A stretch of DNA of 64,000 nucleotides from Closterium sp. NIES-65 (GCA_948144175.1 CANXME010000106.1:3844001-3908000), one strand, 5' to 3'. Numbered from the stretch's first letter, positions 9,724 to 21,815 are shown. Notes: generated from the letters alone by a model not told the origin. Numbers and translations are program-made.

Positions 9724-12700
9724 CCGTATCGCCCCGGATATAACCGCAGGCCTGTGTTAAGCACATGCGCTTCTATCTAGAGCAATGCGCTTATGGCCGA
9801 TCCTCAATTAGAAGCGCACCCTCTAAAATAACCTTACTTATTATAAGCGCACCTTCTTGTATAGACAAGAATGTTGTTTTTTTCATTTTCTTTACAACTT
9901 TCGTACAAACTACATTACTCTAGCTAAAATATTCAACTAAAACTTTCCAGTCAAATACATTAGACTAGCATCCTAGCCTATACAACATTTTTAAGTTTAG
10001 TCTAGCCTAAGGCCTACTCCTCATTCGACTCAGGCTCCGTCGAGTTGTTGCCAAAGAACCCGTCTGCTTGGATGTCGTCATCAACCTCTACCTCGTGGGA
10101 TAGCTGACCTCTCCGGTGCGCCAGCACCAGTCCGTCTTCACTCCCGTCAAGGGCATTGCTGATGCCGGAGGTGAGGAACGCTCTCTTAATCAGGTCGGTG
10201 GGCACAGCTTTCCACGCCCGTGAAATCCACTTGAGCACCACCTCCGGAGATGGTTTCTTAATGTTCCCTGCACCACATACACGGGGGTGGGAAACACGTG
10301 GGTCCACAAGTAGGCAGACATACAGACAAAGCGGTCACGGGAGAACATTTTTGCGTACCTGCGGGTGTCAGGATGTTCATGCCGTCCTGCTCGAACCAGG
10401 TCTGGTACTGCTGCCGAACACTCGCCTTGAAGCTTTTGTTGACCGACACATCAAGCGGCTGCAAGTCTGCCGTGCATCCCGCTGGGATGACCGCCGGCAC
10501 GATGTTGAGTTCCGCGAACTTCGCCTTGACTTCGGGTGTCAGGTGTCCACGATAGGAGTCGAGCACTAGCATGGCGCTCCGGCTCTGCAATCCGAACTTC
10601 GGTTTCAGGAACGGCACCACGCCTGCACCGAGCCACTCGATTACGCCCGAGGCCTCCATCCACCCGTTAGCTTGGCAACCGACCACGACATCTGCATACA
10701 AGCAAGCGGTGGTTAGATTTTACTTTTGTTTTTCCCCTCGGAAACAAGCGCATACGCAGTTTCTTACCGTTTGGAGAGTCACCCTTTGGGAGGGTCTTGC
10801 GCTTGAAAAACACCCACGGCTTCAACTTCTCGCCCGTCGCCGTGCACGCCAGCATCACAGTGACTCTCTCTTTCTGGTAACCACCACTGCGGATGGGCAC
10901 CGACTTCACGCCCGTCTGCTCCACCGTGGTAGTCGCCGGCATCTCCAGCCACAAAGGCGTCTGGTTGGCATTGATGATGTAACGATTGTCGATGTCGTAG
11001 TCGTGGCGTGCGTCGCGGACAAACTGCCGAAATTCCTTGCACTGCTTGGCCACGTCTGCGCACGGGGAGGGAGGAACGGTTACAAGGGCGGATGAGCACC
11101 GCGCAGATAAACAAACATGGGCAAGAAAGTACTGAAATGCAAGATACAATTTCACGATAGGATGACAGTGCACAAACAGGCACTTACGCTGCTGTGTCTT
11201 TTGCGCCACCTTTGTTTTCATGCGCACGGTGAGATTCCACCGCTTGCGGAACCGCTCCGTCCAGCGCTGACTCGCCTTCCACTTGACGTCCGGGAACAAC
11301 ACCTTCATCACCTCTTTTGACCACTCTTGCAGCCGGCCGACTGATACTGCCACACCGCGGCGTCGCCAGTCCAGGAGCTGGGCGTACACCTTTATCTCCA
11401 TGGGTCTGTACCAGGAAGACCTTCCGCGCCCATGAAGTCGACACCGAGCACTATGTGCAGCCTTGAGCTCCTCCGCTTGGTTTTTCCACTCTGTGAGGCA
11501 TTTGCTGTGTATGCCGGACTCCCGCGCGACCTCGCTTACCGATGCAGCAAGCTCCAGCCGAACAAGCCACTTCAGTTTCTCCTGGGCGGTGTAGCGCTGC
11601 CGTTTGTGTTGAGTCGGCTTGTGCCTGGGAGAGGGTGGGCGGGCATCTCGGTTCTCAGAGGAAGGGTGGGGTCGTTTTTTGTTAATCGACGGATACGTTG
11701 GTATCGGCATCTTCTCGCGTGGTGCATCACGCCACCAAGACTCCACACCGTCGTCGTCCGCGTCTGTAGGTTCACGATCTGGGAACACGTCCTCCTCGGC
11801 GCCCTCTTCACCGTCGACTCCACCGTCGCCTCCAGCATCGCCGTCGAATGTGGGTTGTTTATCAGCGGCCACGTCATCGTCGGCGCCCACAGCCGACTCG
11901 TCCGACGTGCAGGCTTCAAGATTTCCCCACCGAGGTGCAGTCGGCGGACCATTGATTTGCCTAGCCTTGGGTGTGTCCGGTTCAGAAAACCACTCGTCGA
12001 AAGTGGCAGGTAAATATAACTGGAGCACGGGCCGATGCTGACCCCACGCGTCAGGAACAGGAGGAGTCGGAGGATTCGGAGGAGCGGGAGGAGCAGGAGG
12101 AGCAGGAGGTGCAGGAGGAGCAGGCGGAGCAGGCGGTGCAGGGGGTGTAGGTGGCACTGGAAGCGCTAGTGGCTCACGTGTATACCACCCGTCCGAGGTT
12201 AGTCGCCAGGCGCGGGTTGGTTTCTTCTTGAAAAGGAGGTGCGTCCCACTGAATTCCGCCATGGCTTTGCCAGCCAGGCGGGCTAGACTAGAAACTGAAT
12301 GAAAAAACTGAGTAGGAGGGTGCAGAAATGGGCAACGACGGGGACCCCTGCGGGCTAGCGGCTCGGGGTCCTCGTCAATGACAGGCAGGAAACCCCCGCC
12401 TACCCCCGTAGAGGAACCTGCGTGGCAGCATATTCGCTGCGCTGGCAGGGAATCTTCCCCACCCTTCGAGAGGGTTCGGAAGAAATGTAGATGCCACGCA
12501 GCGCATGCGGCTGTGATTGGGCCGCACGGCAACATCCTCGTCACTCCTGTCACGTTCGATGGTTCTATACAACTTTATGCGGTGGGAAACCGAACCGTAG
12601 CTGTTTTTGCCTGAAAACCATGCACGATCCCACTTGTTCCATGGTCCGTTGGATTCGCCTTATTGCGGGCTTCAGTTTAGTATGTTTAAAAGTGAAAATC

Positions 12701-12817
12701 ATTTTTTCCTTATTATAGGCGCATGCGCTTATACAGACACCTCAATTAGAAGCGCACCCCCCCAAAAAACGCTGTTTTATTATAAGCGCACCTGCGCTTT
12801 TATCCGGGGTAATACGG
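9724..12817 (-). mobile_element. Pogo/Tigger-type DNA transposon (Tc1/mariner superfamily), complete
   Basis: The left end reads CCGTATCGCCCCGGATATAA and the right end, reverse-complemented, reads CCGTATTACCCCGGATAAAA. The ends therefore form an imperfect inverted repeat of about 20 bp. Each end abuts a TA dinucleotide (9722-9723, 12818-12819), the target duplication of the superfamily. Inside both ends are repeated ATAAGCGCAC-like motifs (9780-9860 and 12715-12800), which look like subterminal transposase-binding sites. The 3.1 kb body contains a single four-exon transposase gene on the minus strand. Two related MITEs lie at 50278 and 50901. Confidence 0.9.
10014..12262 (-). CDS. Pogo-like transposase, four exons, first catalytic Asp replaced by Asn
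   Basis: Exons 12262-11188, 11055-10768, 10691-10359 and 10267-10014 join in phases 1, 1 and 1 with donors GTAAGT, GTAAGA and GTACGC and AG acceptors, giving 649 residues. Order: a proline-rich PPAPPAPP tract (about residues 40-70); an acidic linker; a helix-turn-helix of the Psq/pogo type (about 224-270) that would bind the terminal repeats; a CENP-B-type helix-turn-helix (about 285-355); then the DDE domain. The second Asp (LVLDSYRGHL) and third Asp (LQPLDVSVNKSFK) are present about 35 residues apart. At the first site, where the family has NxDETP or NxDQTP, this protein has NANQTP (10970-10985), so the metal-binding Asp is Asn. The start ATG lies just before the conserved exon frame; nothing upstream looks coding. 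Family assignment is strong. Activity is doubtful. Confidence 0.87.
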
Positions 12818-13015
12818 TATAAGCATCGACACTGCCAATATTAAAACCGCAGTAACCAATTAAACATGTGAGTGGAATAATACCAACCAGTAAAACAAAA
12901 TACAATATACCCAACAATTAAACGAAGATAAATACAATATATTACCCAGTAATACGATGTAACAGAATAATTAAAAAAGATACCACAGGAAAAAATTGGA
13001 ATGACCGATTACAAA
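12818..13015. other. AT-rich spacer
   Basis: About 75 percent A+T, no coding frame. It ends with ACAAA, the left target duplication of Copia-B. After Copia-B the same AT-rich type of sequence resumes at 22161. Confidence 0.6.
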
Positions 13016-13146
13016 TATCAGAACATATAGCTTTTGCATATTGTGTAGGCTATAGTGGGGTAGCCCATGAGGGGTACAACCCAATTAGGGTTAGTACTTG
13101 TACCCAACTCTTTCATAGTTCATTCATTCTTGCTCAACTTTTCTCA
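13016..13146 (+). repeat. Copia-B 5' LTR (131 bp)
   Basis: Starts TATCAGAACATATAG, with TG mutated to TA, and ends ACTTTTCTCA. It pairs with 22030-22160. The primer site TGGTATCGAGCAGG follows at 13147. Confidence 0.93.
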
Positions 13147-13160
13147 TGGTATCGAGCAGG
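13147..13160 (+). other. Copia-B primer binding site
   Basis: TGGTATCGAGCAGG abuts the 5' LTR. It resembles the initiator tRNA-Met site TGGTATCAGAGC. Confidence 0.85.
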
Positions 13161-13259
13161 TTCCCCTGTGGGAACTGTGCCTAGGGCCCACTACTTCGAA
13201 AAAAAAATTCCTGCCCGAAGCGCGCTCATCCCGAGTCGCGCCTCGGGCCATTACCTCGA

Positions 13260-14200
13260 CGAGCCGCCCTAGCGGCCCTCCCTCCCCTAGCGGCCCCGCC
13301 GCCCTACTGTCGCGGCCCCGCCGCCCTGCTTTCGCGGCCCCGCCGCCCTACTGTCGCGGCCCCGCCGCCCTACTGTCACAGCCCCGCCGCCCTGCTTTAG
13401 CGGCCCCACCGCTCTACTGTCGCGGCCCCGCCGCCCTACTGTCGCGGCCCCGCCGCTCTGCTTTAGCGGCCCCGCCGCAGTACTGTCGCGGCCTCGCCAC
13501 CCTACTGTCGCGGCCCCGCCGCCCCACTTCGCGGCCCCGCCACCCTACTCTCGCGGCCCCGCCGCCCTTCTGCTGTCGCGGCCCCGCCGCCCCACTGTCG
13601 CGGCCCCACCGCCCTACTATCGCGGCCCCGCCGCCCTGCTTTAGCGGCCCCGCCGCCCTACTGTCGCGGCCTCGCCGCCCTACTGTCGCAGCCCCGCCGC
13701 CCCTCTTCGCGGCCCCGCCGCCCTACTCTACCGGCCCCGCCGCCCTACTCTCGCGGCCCCGCCGCCCGTCTGCTGTGGCCCCGCCGCCCTACACCTGCGG
13801 CCCCGCCGCCCTACTTCACGGGCCCCGCCGCCCTACTCTACCGGCCCCGCCGCCCTCCTATCGCGGCCCCGCCGCCCGTCTGCTGCGGCCCCGCCGCCCT
13901 ACTTCAACGGGCCCCGCCGCCCATCTGCTACGGCCCCGCCGCCCGAGCCGCCGACCGCCGCACCGTCCTGCAGCTGCACGCCCGAGCCGCCGACCGCCGC
14001 GCCGCCCTGCAGCAGCACCACCGAGCCGCCCTGTACCAGAGGAGCCGAGCCGCCCTGCCGCTGAGCCGCGCCGCAGCCGAGCCGCCCGGTCTCCTACCAG
14101 CCGAGCAGCTGTTCAGCCGCGCCGCCCAGCAGCCGAGCCGCCTTCGCAGCCGAGCCGCCGGGCCGCCCTACAGCCAAGACGCCCTAGCAGCCCTGTCCGG
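13260..14200 (+). repeat. GC-rich tandem array in the Copia-B leader
   Basis: About 680 bp of 22-bp units with the core GCGGCCCCGCCGCCCTACTG, then about 260 bp of GCCGAGCCGCC-type repeat up to the gag start. The unit differs from those in A and C while the core is kept. Confidence 0.9.
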
Positions 14201-14202
14201 TG

Positions 14203-14266
14203 AGCACAGCACCTCTGTCACTGCGTGCCCTTCCCCCACTGCTTGCACTGCTAGTCTACCGTTGTC
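14203..14266 (+). promoter_or_regulatory. Short leader segment before Copia-B gag
   Basis: Conserved pre-gag segment GCACTGCTAGTCTACCG and neighbours, nearly identical in A (about 3290-3321) and C (about 26060-26091). Its conservation beside a highly variable array suggests a functional untranslated segment, such as packaging or start-codon context. Its role is inferred. Confidence 0.35.
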
Positions 14267-15612
14267 ATGGCTACCCCTAGTGTCCTCGCTTTTGACGCTG
14301 AGGGTCGAGCCATTGACTTTGAGGTCTGGGTCGACGACCTGCAGCTTTTCTTACAGTGCGATAGGGCGGACGGTCTTTCTCTCTTTGACCTCACCTCTGG
14401 CGCCTCTCCTGCCCCTGCTGCTGATGCTGACCCCACTGTTCGGTCTCAGTGGGCCACCCGCAATGCTGGTGCACCTCTTGTTGTGCATCGCCACCTGCCT
14501 ACCACTGAGCGCGCGCACTTTAGCCAGTACAAGAGTGCTCAGACCTTGTACGACGCTGTAGTTGCGCGCTACTCTTCCCCTGCCACTGCTGCACTGAGCC
14601 GCCTTATGCTACCGTTCCTTTTCCCTGACCTTGCTGCCTTTCCCACAGTCACTGACCTCCTTACGCACCTCCGCACTAGTGACACTCGCTACCGCGCCGC
14701 GCTTCCTGCTAAGTTCTGTGCCAAGAACCCCCCCCCATGTACATCACTCTCTATTACATAGTCACCCGCCTCCCTGACTCCCTTCGCGTAGTCAGGGACC
14801 ACTTCCTCTCAGTCTGTGCCACCACTCTCACTGTTGACCTCCTCGAGAAGGCCCTCCTAGCAGCGGAAAAGAGCATAGTCGCTGTAGGAGCCTCTCGTGA
14901 TGACCCTCGCACCCCCATCTTTGAGGGGTGTTCCCCTTCCCCCCTGTTGCCCTCTGTTGCCTCTGCTGTTGCGGCGGACCTTCTTCGTCTTGAGTCGGTC
15001 GGTGCGGCGTCTGCCCCTAGCGGGAGATGCCGCTCTAGCAAGGGCAAGGGGGGCAAGGGCGCGGGTGGGACTGGAGGGGGCGGTGGAGGTGGCAGTGGAG
15101 GCGGCGGAGGGAGTGGGGGTGGCGGTGGGAGTGGTGGCGGAGGTGGTGGTGGTGGTGGCGGCAGCGGAGGCAGAGGCGGCGGAGGCGGTAGCGGTGGGAG
15201 CGGAGGCGGCGGAGGCGGTAGCGGTGGGAGCGGAGGCGGTGGCGGTGACGGGGGTGTAGGCGGTGGTGGCGGAGGAGGTGGAGCTGGTCGGGGTGGTGCC
15301 TCGCAGCAGAGCGGCTCTGGTGGTGGTCAGGGCCAGCAGCAGCAGCAGCAGCAGCGTTCTCGGGACATCCCCCCTCCTCAGCAACTCCGTGAGTGGTACA
15401 CGCATCGTCAGCGTGGTGGGGGTTTTGGTCCGTGCACCTACGTCCTTCGCTCCGGCGACCGCGCGGGTGAGCAGTGTGGGGGTGCCCACCCCACCCAACG
15501 CTGCATTGGCCGCCTGACGGATGCTTGGCGTCAGCAGTTCCCTGAGGCTAGTGAGATCCCCCGCTGGGGAGAGCTGTCTAGGGCTGGTGTAGCAATTCTT
15601 GATCTTGACTTT
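14267..15612 (+). pseudogene. Copia-B gag (frameshift in a C9 run)
   Basis: Starts MATPSVLAFDAEG. The frame runs to a run of nine C residues (about 14728-14736), where it falls out of frame. The downstream frame starting near 14737 continues with MYITLYYIVTRLP, a glycine-rich tail (15060-15290), a glutamine run and the C-X13-C-X3-H-X4-C cluster (15435-15510). Copia-A has ten C residues at this spot and stays in frame. The gene is then cut by element D at 15613, and coding resumes at 17208. Confidence 0.88.
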
Positions 15613-15742
15613 TGTCAGAATATTATCTTATTGTTCTAGCCTGTAGTGGGGTGCTCTATAGCGAGTACAACCCTTCTAGGGTTTGCTATTTGTATCCTCA
15701 TTCTTGCTAGTTCAATCCTCTTTCTTCCTTCTAATTTTGACA
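15613..15742 (+). repeat. Element D 5' LTR (130 bp)
   Basis: TGTCAGAATATTATC to TTTTGACA. The same sequence recurs at 17073-17202 with no difference seen. Confidence 0.95.
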
Positions 15743-15757
15743 TGCTATCAGAGCAGG
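15743..15757 (+). other. Element D primer binding site
   Basis: TGCTATCAGAGCAGG differs from the initiator tRNA-Met site by one base. Confidence 0.85.
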
Positions 15758-15929
15758 TCGATCCCCTTGGATCGATCCTGTGGGTGTGTCCCCACCTTGC
15801 TTCCGCTGCTACTTTTTCATCCCGCCGTGCGCCCTGAGGCGCGCGGCGGTTTTCTGCCCGCCGTGCGCCCCGAGGCGCGCGGCGGTTCATTGCCCGCTGT
15901 GCGCCCCGGGGCGCGCGGCGGGCTTCTCC

Positions 15930-16330
15930 TCTACGTCGCGGCCCCGCCCCGGCCCGTCGCCGCCCGTGCGCCTGCCCGGCTCGGCCCCGCCCTTCGTCGC
16001 GGCCCCGCCCCGGCCCGTCGCCGCCCGTGCGCCTGCCCGGCTTGGCCCCGCCCTACCTGTCGCGGTCCCGCCCCTCCGTCGCAGCCCCGCCCCGACCGTC
16101 GCGGCCCCGCCCCTCGTCGCGGCCCCGCCCCTGCGTCGCGGCCCCGCCCCTCGAAGCGGCCCCGCCCTACGTTGCGGCCCCGCCCCGGACCCTATGCGGC
16201 CCCGCCCTACCTTCGCGGCCCCGACCTGTCGCGGCCCCACCCTACGTCGCGGTCCCACCCCGACCGTCGCGGCCCCGCCCCGCTCGTCGCGGCCCCGCCC
16301 CTTGTCGCGGCCCCGCCCTCCCCTCAGGTC
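15930..16330 (+). repeat. GC-rich tandem array in element D
   Basis: Irregular units around GTCGCGGCCCCGCCCC. The core matches the leader arrays of the autonomous relatives. The following 16331-17072 has no coding frame that I recognise. Confidence 0.85.
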
Positions 16331-17072
16331 CGTGGTGGGCCCCCCCCCCCTTCTCCCCTTCCCCCATTTCCCGTCGCCCGTCGCGGCTCCTTCGGGGGCC
16401 GCAAGCGGCCCCCTCAGGTCGCCACGACGGACGACCTGAGGGGCGAGCTGTGGGGTGGCGGGTATGGGGGTGGCCGGTGTGCCTTCCTCCCTTTCTCCTC
16501 CTCCTCCTTCGTCTCCCACTGCTGCAGCTGTCGCTGAGGGGGGTGGTTGTGTGGGAGACTGGGGTTTAGGGTTTTAGGGGGGTGCGTGGGAGTAGAGCTA
16601 GTGGTGTAGCAGTGGGTGTGTATCAGGGGGGTGGGACTGTGTGCGGGAGGATGAGCGGAGGTTGCCAGTTTGTCGTCAGCAGCACCTGTAGTCCGGGGCG
16701 CTGTCCCGGTAGCCCAGTCGTAGCCAGCTGTGCCAGCCGCCCGTGGGTCCGTTGCCCGTCCGCCGCTATTTGAGCCGCGGGGCCTGTTACCCCTGTAGTC
16801 CGGGCGCTGTCCGGTAGCCGCTGTGCCAGTCTGCCTCCTGTTGCCCGTGTGTCTGCAGCTTCAGCCGTCGCCTCCTGTCTCCTCTCCCCTCACTCTCCCT
16901 CCTCGTCCTCACTTGCCCGTTGTGACTACCACTAGCTTTGCTTATAATTGTAAACTCTAAACTATTTCTTCTTGAACTTGTGCTCAGAATGTGTGGTGAC
17001 ATTGTGATCCACCCTGAGCTTGTTTTGCTTTGCCTGCTCTGCTGATTACACCCCACTTTGGCTATGGGGGTG

Positions 17073-17202
17073 TGTCAGAATATTATCTTATTGTTCTAGC
17101 CTGTAGTGGGGTGCTCTATAGCGAGTACAACCCTTCTAGGGTTTGCTATTTGTATCCTCATTCTTGCTAGTTCAATCCTCTTTCTTCCTTCTAATTTTGA
17201 CA
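17073..17202 (+). repeat. Element D 3' LTR (130 bp)
   Basis: Copy of 15613-15742, followed by the ACTTT duplication. Confidence 0.95.
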
Positions 17203-17207
17203 ACTTT

Positions 17208-20200
17208 GATGCTATCTTTGCTGCCATTTATGCTGTGACTATTAGTGATGAGGGTGACTGTTACCGGTGTTTCCCGCCTGACCCGGGCATTGGTACTGCT
17301 GCGCTAGGTGCTAGTGAGGCTGCTGCTCTAGGTGCCGACGCGTCTGCGCTCTTAGGTACTGGTGAGGCTGCGCTCTGAGGAACCGCGTCGGCTTCGGCCT
17401 CCCTCACCTTCACACTTGACTCAGGGGCTTCTCGCTCCTTCTTTCGAGACCGCACCACACTCACGCCGCTTGGTCGGCCGGTTGCAGTCTCCCTGGCAGA
17501 CCCCTCTGGGGTTCCTGTCCTCTCTCACTTCTCCACTGTCCTCCCGTGTCCGGCTCCCCCCTCTGGCACCTTGTCTAGTCTTTACCTCCCCTCGTTCTTG
17601 ACAAACTTGGTGAGTGGTGCTGACCTGCAGGATGCGGGGGTTCACCAGTTTACTCCTGCGAGTCAGCGGGTGACCCACTGCTCGGACGCCCGCACAGGCC
17701 GACACCTGGCCACGTTTTCACGTCGGCCGGGGTCGAGCCTCTACACCCTGACCACTGAGTCTCCTCCTGTCCCTGCGTCTGGCCAGGTAGCTGCGTCAGG
17801 TCAGGTGTTTGCTGCTGCGTCCAGGTCTGGTCCTGAGTCTGCCCCCTGCTCGTGTCGCCTCCTGTCTCATGAGACTCTCCTGTGGCACCACCGTCTTGGC
17901 CACCCCTCCCTGCCTCGTCTTCGGGGCATGGCTTCCCGTGTCCTTGTCTCTGGTCTTCCCCAGTCCCTCCCTCCCCTTCCTTCAGGGCCTGGTACTTCCT
18001 GTGTCCCCTGTGTCGAGGGGCGCCTCCGGGCTGCCCCTCACTCCTCTCAGTTTCCCCCGACAGAGGCTCCGCTGCAGACGCTTCACATGGACGTGTGGGG
18101 CCCGGCCCGCGTCCGTGGACAGGGTCACGAGCGCTACTTCCTGCTGGTGGTTGACGACTACTCGCGTTACACCACAGTCTTCCCCTTGCGCAGCAAGGGT
18201 GATGTCACTGAGGTGTTGCTCGACTGGATCCGCGCAGCTCGTCTCCAGCTCAAGAGGAGCTTTGGCTCGGACTTTCCTGTTCTGCGTCTGCACTCTGACC
18301 GAGGTGGAGAGTTCTCCTCTGGCCTTCTGCGAGCCTACTGTCGTGCACGAGGCATCCGCCACACCTTTACGCTTCCGGACTCTCCACAGCAAAATGGGAT
18401 TGCTGAGCGCCGCATTGGCATGGTCATGGACGTCGCTCGTACGTCCATGATGCATGCGGCTGCCCCCCATTTTCTGTGGCCGTTTGCGGTTCGGTACGCG
18501 GCGCATCAGATCAACCTTCACCCTAGGGTCTCCCGACCGGAGACCTCCCCAGCTCTGCTGTGGACGGGGAACGTCGGCGATGCGTCTGCGTTCCGTGTCT
18601 GGGGATCTCGGGCGTTTGTCCGTGACTTGTCTGCGGACAAGCTGTCCCCTCGTGCTGCTCCCTGTGTCTTCCTTGGCTTCCCCCCTGACGCACCAGGGTG
18701 GCAGTTCTACCACCCCTCCTCTTGTCGTATTCTGTCCTCCCAGGACGTCACGTTCGACGAGTCAGTCCCCTTCTACCGCCTCTTCCCCTACCGCACTCCT
18801 TCCCTCCCCCCTCCACCGCACTTTCTTGTGCCAGGTCCCCTCCCGGTAGACCCCCTTCCCCCTCAGGGTCCTGCCCCTTCAGGTGTGTCCCAGGTAGACG
18901 CAGTCGAGCCGGTCGAGGTTGCTGGTGACTCTAGTACTGCAGCGGGTGCTGAGCCTGGGGGTGCTGACTCTGGGGGTGCTGCGCGCGTGGGTACTGAGCC
19001 TGGGGGTGCTGAGTCTTGGGGTACTGCGACTGGGGGTGCTGAGCCTAGGGGTACTGCGACTGGGGGTGCTGAGCCTGGGGGTGCTGAGCCTGGGGGTGCT
19101 GAGCCTGGGGGTACTACGACTGGGGGTGCTGAGCTTGGGGGTGCTGAGCCTGGCGGTGCTGCGTGTGGAGCTGCTGAGCCTGGAGGTGCAGAGCCTGCGG
19201 CCGCTAGACCTGTCCTTGTGGTATCTGGCGGAGCTGGGCCTGGAGGTTCTTCTGGTGCTTCGTCTCGGCGGGAGCCGCTCTCTCTACAGGAGTTGCGCGA
19301 GTGGTTTGCTCGCCGCTGGAGGCGTACTACTGGAGCTGGAGCTTCTTCGGCCGCCGGTCCCGGAGCTGCTGGGCCTGCGGGTCCGCCTGGAGCTGGAGCT
19401 GCTGAGGGTGTTGGTTCTGCGACTACTACTGTCCGTCCTGGCGGTGGTCCTGCTGCGGGTGCTGCTGGTGCTACTGGAGGTCCTGCCGCTGGAGGTGCTG
19501 TTGGCGCTGGTGCTGCCGGAGGTGCTGAGGGTGCTGGTGCTGTCCCTGATGTGTCTGGAGCCGCCGCGCGGCCTTGGTCATACTTTGTTCTGCTCCTTCA
19601 GCAGGTTCTTGCTCCTTCTCCTCCTGTAGAGTGTCCACACCCTGTCCAGTCACAGTCACAGTTAGAGCCCGCCTCCCCACTGCCTGCTCCCTCTCCTTAC
19701 ACTAGTCCTACTGGAGGTCTTGCTGAGCGTCGTGAGCCTGCGTCTCGTCCCGCGTCGCCTGTTCGTTCTGCTCTCGCTAGTGGTCGTGGTTCGCGTCAGC
19801 GTCCTCCTCCTGTCCCTGGCACGCACCGGATGTCTCTGCGTCCGTCCACTGCTCCTCTGCCTGCCCCTTTGCCTTCTCCTCCTGAGTCCTCTCTTCCTGC
19901 GCTTGCCGACCCGGAGTGGAACTCCCTTCGTGCTGCCAGTCCTACTGTCACGCGTCTCCTTGCCACTGTCGTCACTGACCCCTATTTTGAGTCCACTGCT
20001 GCGTCTGCTCTTTTTGCTGAGCTCGTCGACTTTGCTGCTCGCTTTCGTCTGGACTACGCTACTAGTCTTGTTGCTGAGTCTGCGTCTGTCTGTCCTCCGT
20101 CCGTCGGGGGTGAGTGTGCTCTTGGCACGGACGTCCTTAAGGACAGGCAGGAGGAGTTCCAGTGTCTGGCTACTGCTTCACCTCATCTCGCGTTCGTACT

Positions 20201-21815
20201 ACTTGCCCCTGAGGGAGACCCGGATGCACTAAACATCCCGACTCCGCGCTCTTACGCGGAGGCCGTAGAGGGTCCCTACTCCTCTCTGTGGTAGGCAGCT
20301 ATGGATGCAGAGATGGCTTCCTGGAAGTCCACAGGCACCTACGTTGACTCGGTTCCCCCTCCTGGGGCGAACATCGTCAGTGGCATGTGGATCTTCAGGG
20401 TGAAGCGGCCGCCGAGCTCTCTACCTGTCTTCAAGGCGCAGTACATCGCTCGTGGCTTCAGTCAGCGGCAGGGAGTGGACTACTTTCAGACCTTCTCTCC
20501 CACCCCAAAGATGACCACTCTTCGGGTACTGCTGCACATAAACGCTCAGCGCAACTACGAGCTCCACTCTCTTGACTTCAGCACTGCTTTCTTGCAGGGT
20601 AGCCTGCACGAGGAGATCTGGCTGCGCCATCCACCTAGCTTCACTGGGACTTTCCCTCCTGGCACCTAGTGGAGCCTCCGACGGCCACTCTACGGTCTCC
20701 GCCAGGCACCGCGTGAGTGGCATGACACACTGAGGACTACGCTTGCGGCTCTTGGGTTTGCTCCCTCTACTGCTGACCCGTCGTTGTTTCTGTGCACCGA
20801 CACTTCTCTGCCGCCGTTCTACATCCTCGTGTACGTCGACGACTTGGTCTTTGCCACTGCTGACACTGCTGGACTCGCCTACGTGAAGTCCGAGCTGCAG
20901 AAGAGACACACGTGCACAGACCTGGGTGAACTGCGCAGCTACCTTGGCTTGCAGATCACTCGGGACAGAGCACGCCGCACCATTACGTTGACTTAGTCAC
21001 ACATGGTGCAGCAGGTCCTTCACCGCTTCGGCTTCACGTACTCCTCGCCTCAGGCCACTCCTCTGTCTACTCGCCACTCGCTCTCAGCTCTGCCTTCGGA
21101 TGAGTCCGTAGAGTCGAGTGGCCCGTACCTAGAGCTTGTTGGCTGCCTCATGTACCTGATGACCTGCACACGACCTGACCTTGCATACCCTCTTAGCATT
21201 CTTGCACGCTATGTTGCTCCTAGGAGACACCGACCAGAGCACATGGCTGCTGCGAAGAGGGTGTTGCGCTACTTGTGCAGTACGTCGGGCATGGGGCTAG
21301 TGCTTGGAGGGCGGAGTCCAGTGGTCCTCACTGGGCACGCGGACGCTTCTTGGGCTGACGACCAGGCTACTCAGCGGTCGTCACAGGGTTACACCTTGAG
21401 TCTTGGCTCCGGCTCTGTTTCGTGGCGGGCTACTCGCTCGTCTTCTGTTCTCGGCTCCAGTTGTGAGGCTGAGATCTACGCCGGGGCCATGGCTGCTCAG
21501 GAGCTTCGCTGGCTCACCTACCTGCTGAGTGACCTTGGAGAGCCGCCTCGTTCTCCTCCAGTGCTGTACGTAGACAACAAGGCCATGCTGGCCTTTTGTC
21601 GAGAGCAGCGCCTGGAGCACAGAACGAAGCATATTGCTCTCCGCTACATTCTTGCTCGTGAGCTGCAGCAGCGTGGTCAGTTGCGACTTGCGTACGTGGC
21701 CTCTGAGGCCAACACTGCTGATGTTTTCACCAAGGCACTTCCGCCTTGTGATCATCAGCGCTTCTGCACTCAGCTGGGACTTGTACCTGTCTTACCTCAC
21801 TTGCTCACCTCTTGA
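17208..21815 (+). pseudogene. Copia-B pol (four in-frame stops)
   Basis: After element D the frame resumes with the C-terminal part of gag. It carries protease LDSGASRSFF near 17420, integrase zinc region and core (WHHRLGH, HMDVWGP, HSDRGGEF, NGIAERR; 17880-18410), a GAEPGG-type linker (18940-19200), then reverse transcriptase (ILVYVDDLVFAT near 20822-20860) and RNase H ending ...VLPHLLTS at 21815. One frame holds throughout, broken only by TGA at 17376 and TAG at 20292, 20667 and 20994. Each TAG stands where sister copies have CAG. The integrase catalytic D, D and E are all present. RT and RNase H would be lost without readthrough. Confidence 0.92.

Larger units (their letters stand above)
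15613..17202 (+). mobile_element. Element D: 1.6 kb non-autonomous LTR retrotransposon inside Copia-B
   Basis: Two 130-bp LTRs (15613-15742, 17073-17202), which I read as identical, begin TGTCAG and end TTTTGACA. They are flanked by ACTTT (15608-15612, 17203-17207), which also matches the uninterrupted sequence at the same gag site in Copia-A. Primer site TGCTATCAGAGCAGG follows the 5' LTR, and purine tract ATGGGGGTG precedes the 3' LTR. The interior holds a GC-rich array (15930-16330) and a 3' segment (about 16965-17072) similar to the untranslated tail of Copia-A (9270-9391). It has no gag or pol. It must have used proteins from another copy, most likely this family, and moved recently. Confidence 0.92.

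Noticed and set aside
10667..12553. Single 628-residue frame as the pogo transposase
   Set aside because: It reads through at least one intron. Splice sites and family alignment support the four-exon model ending at 10014.
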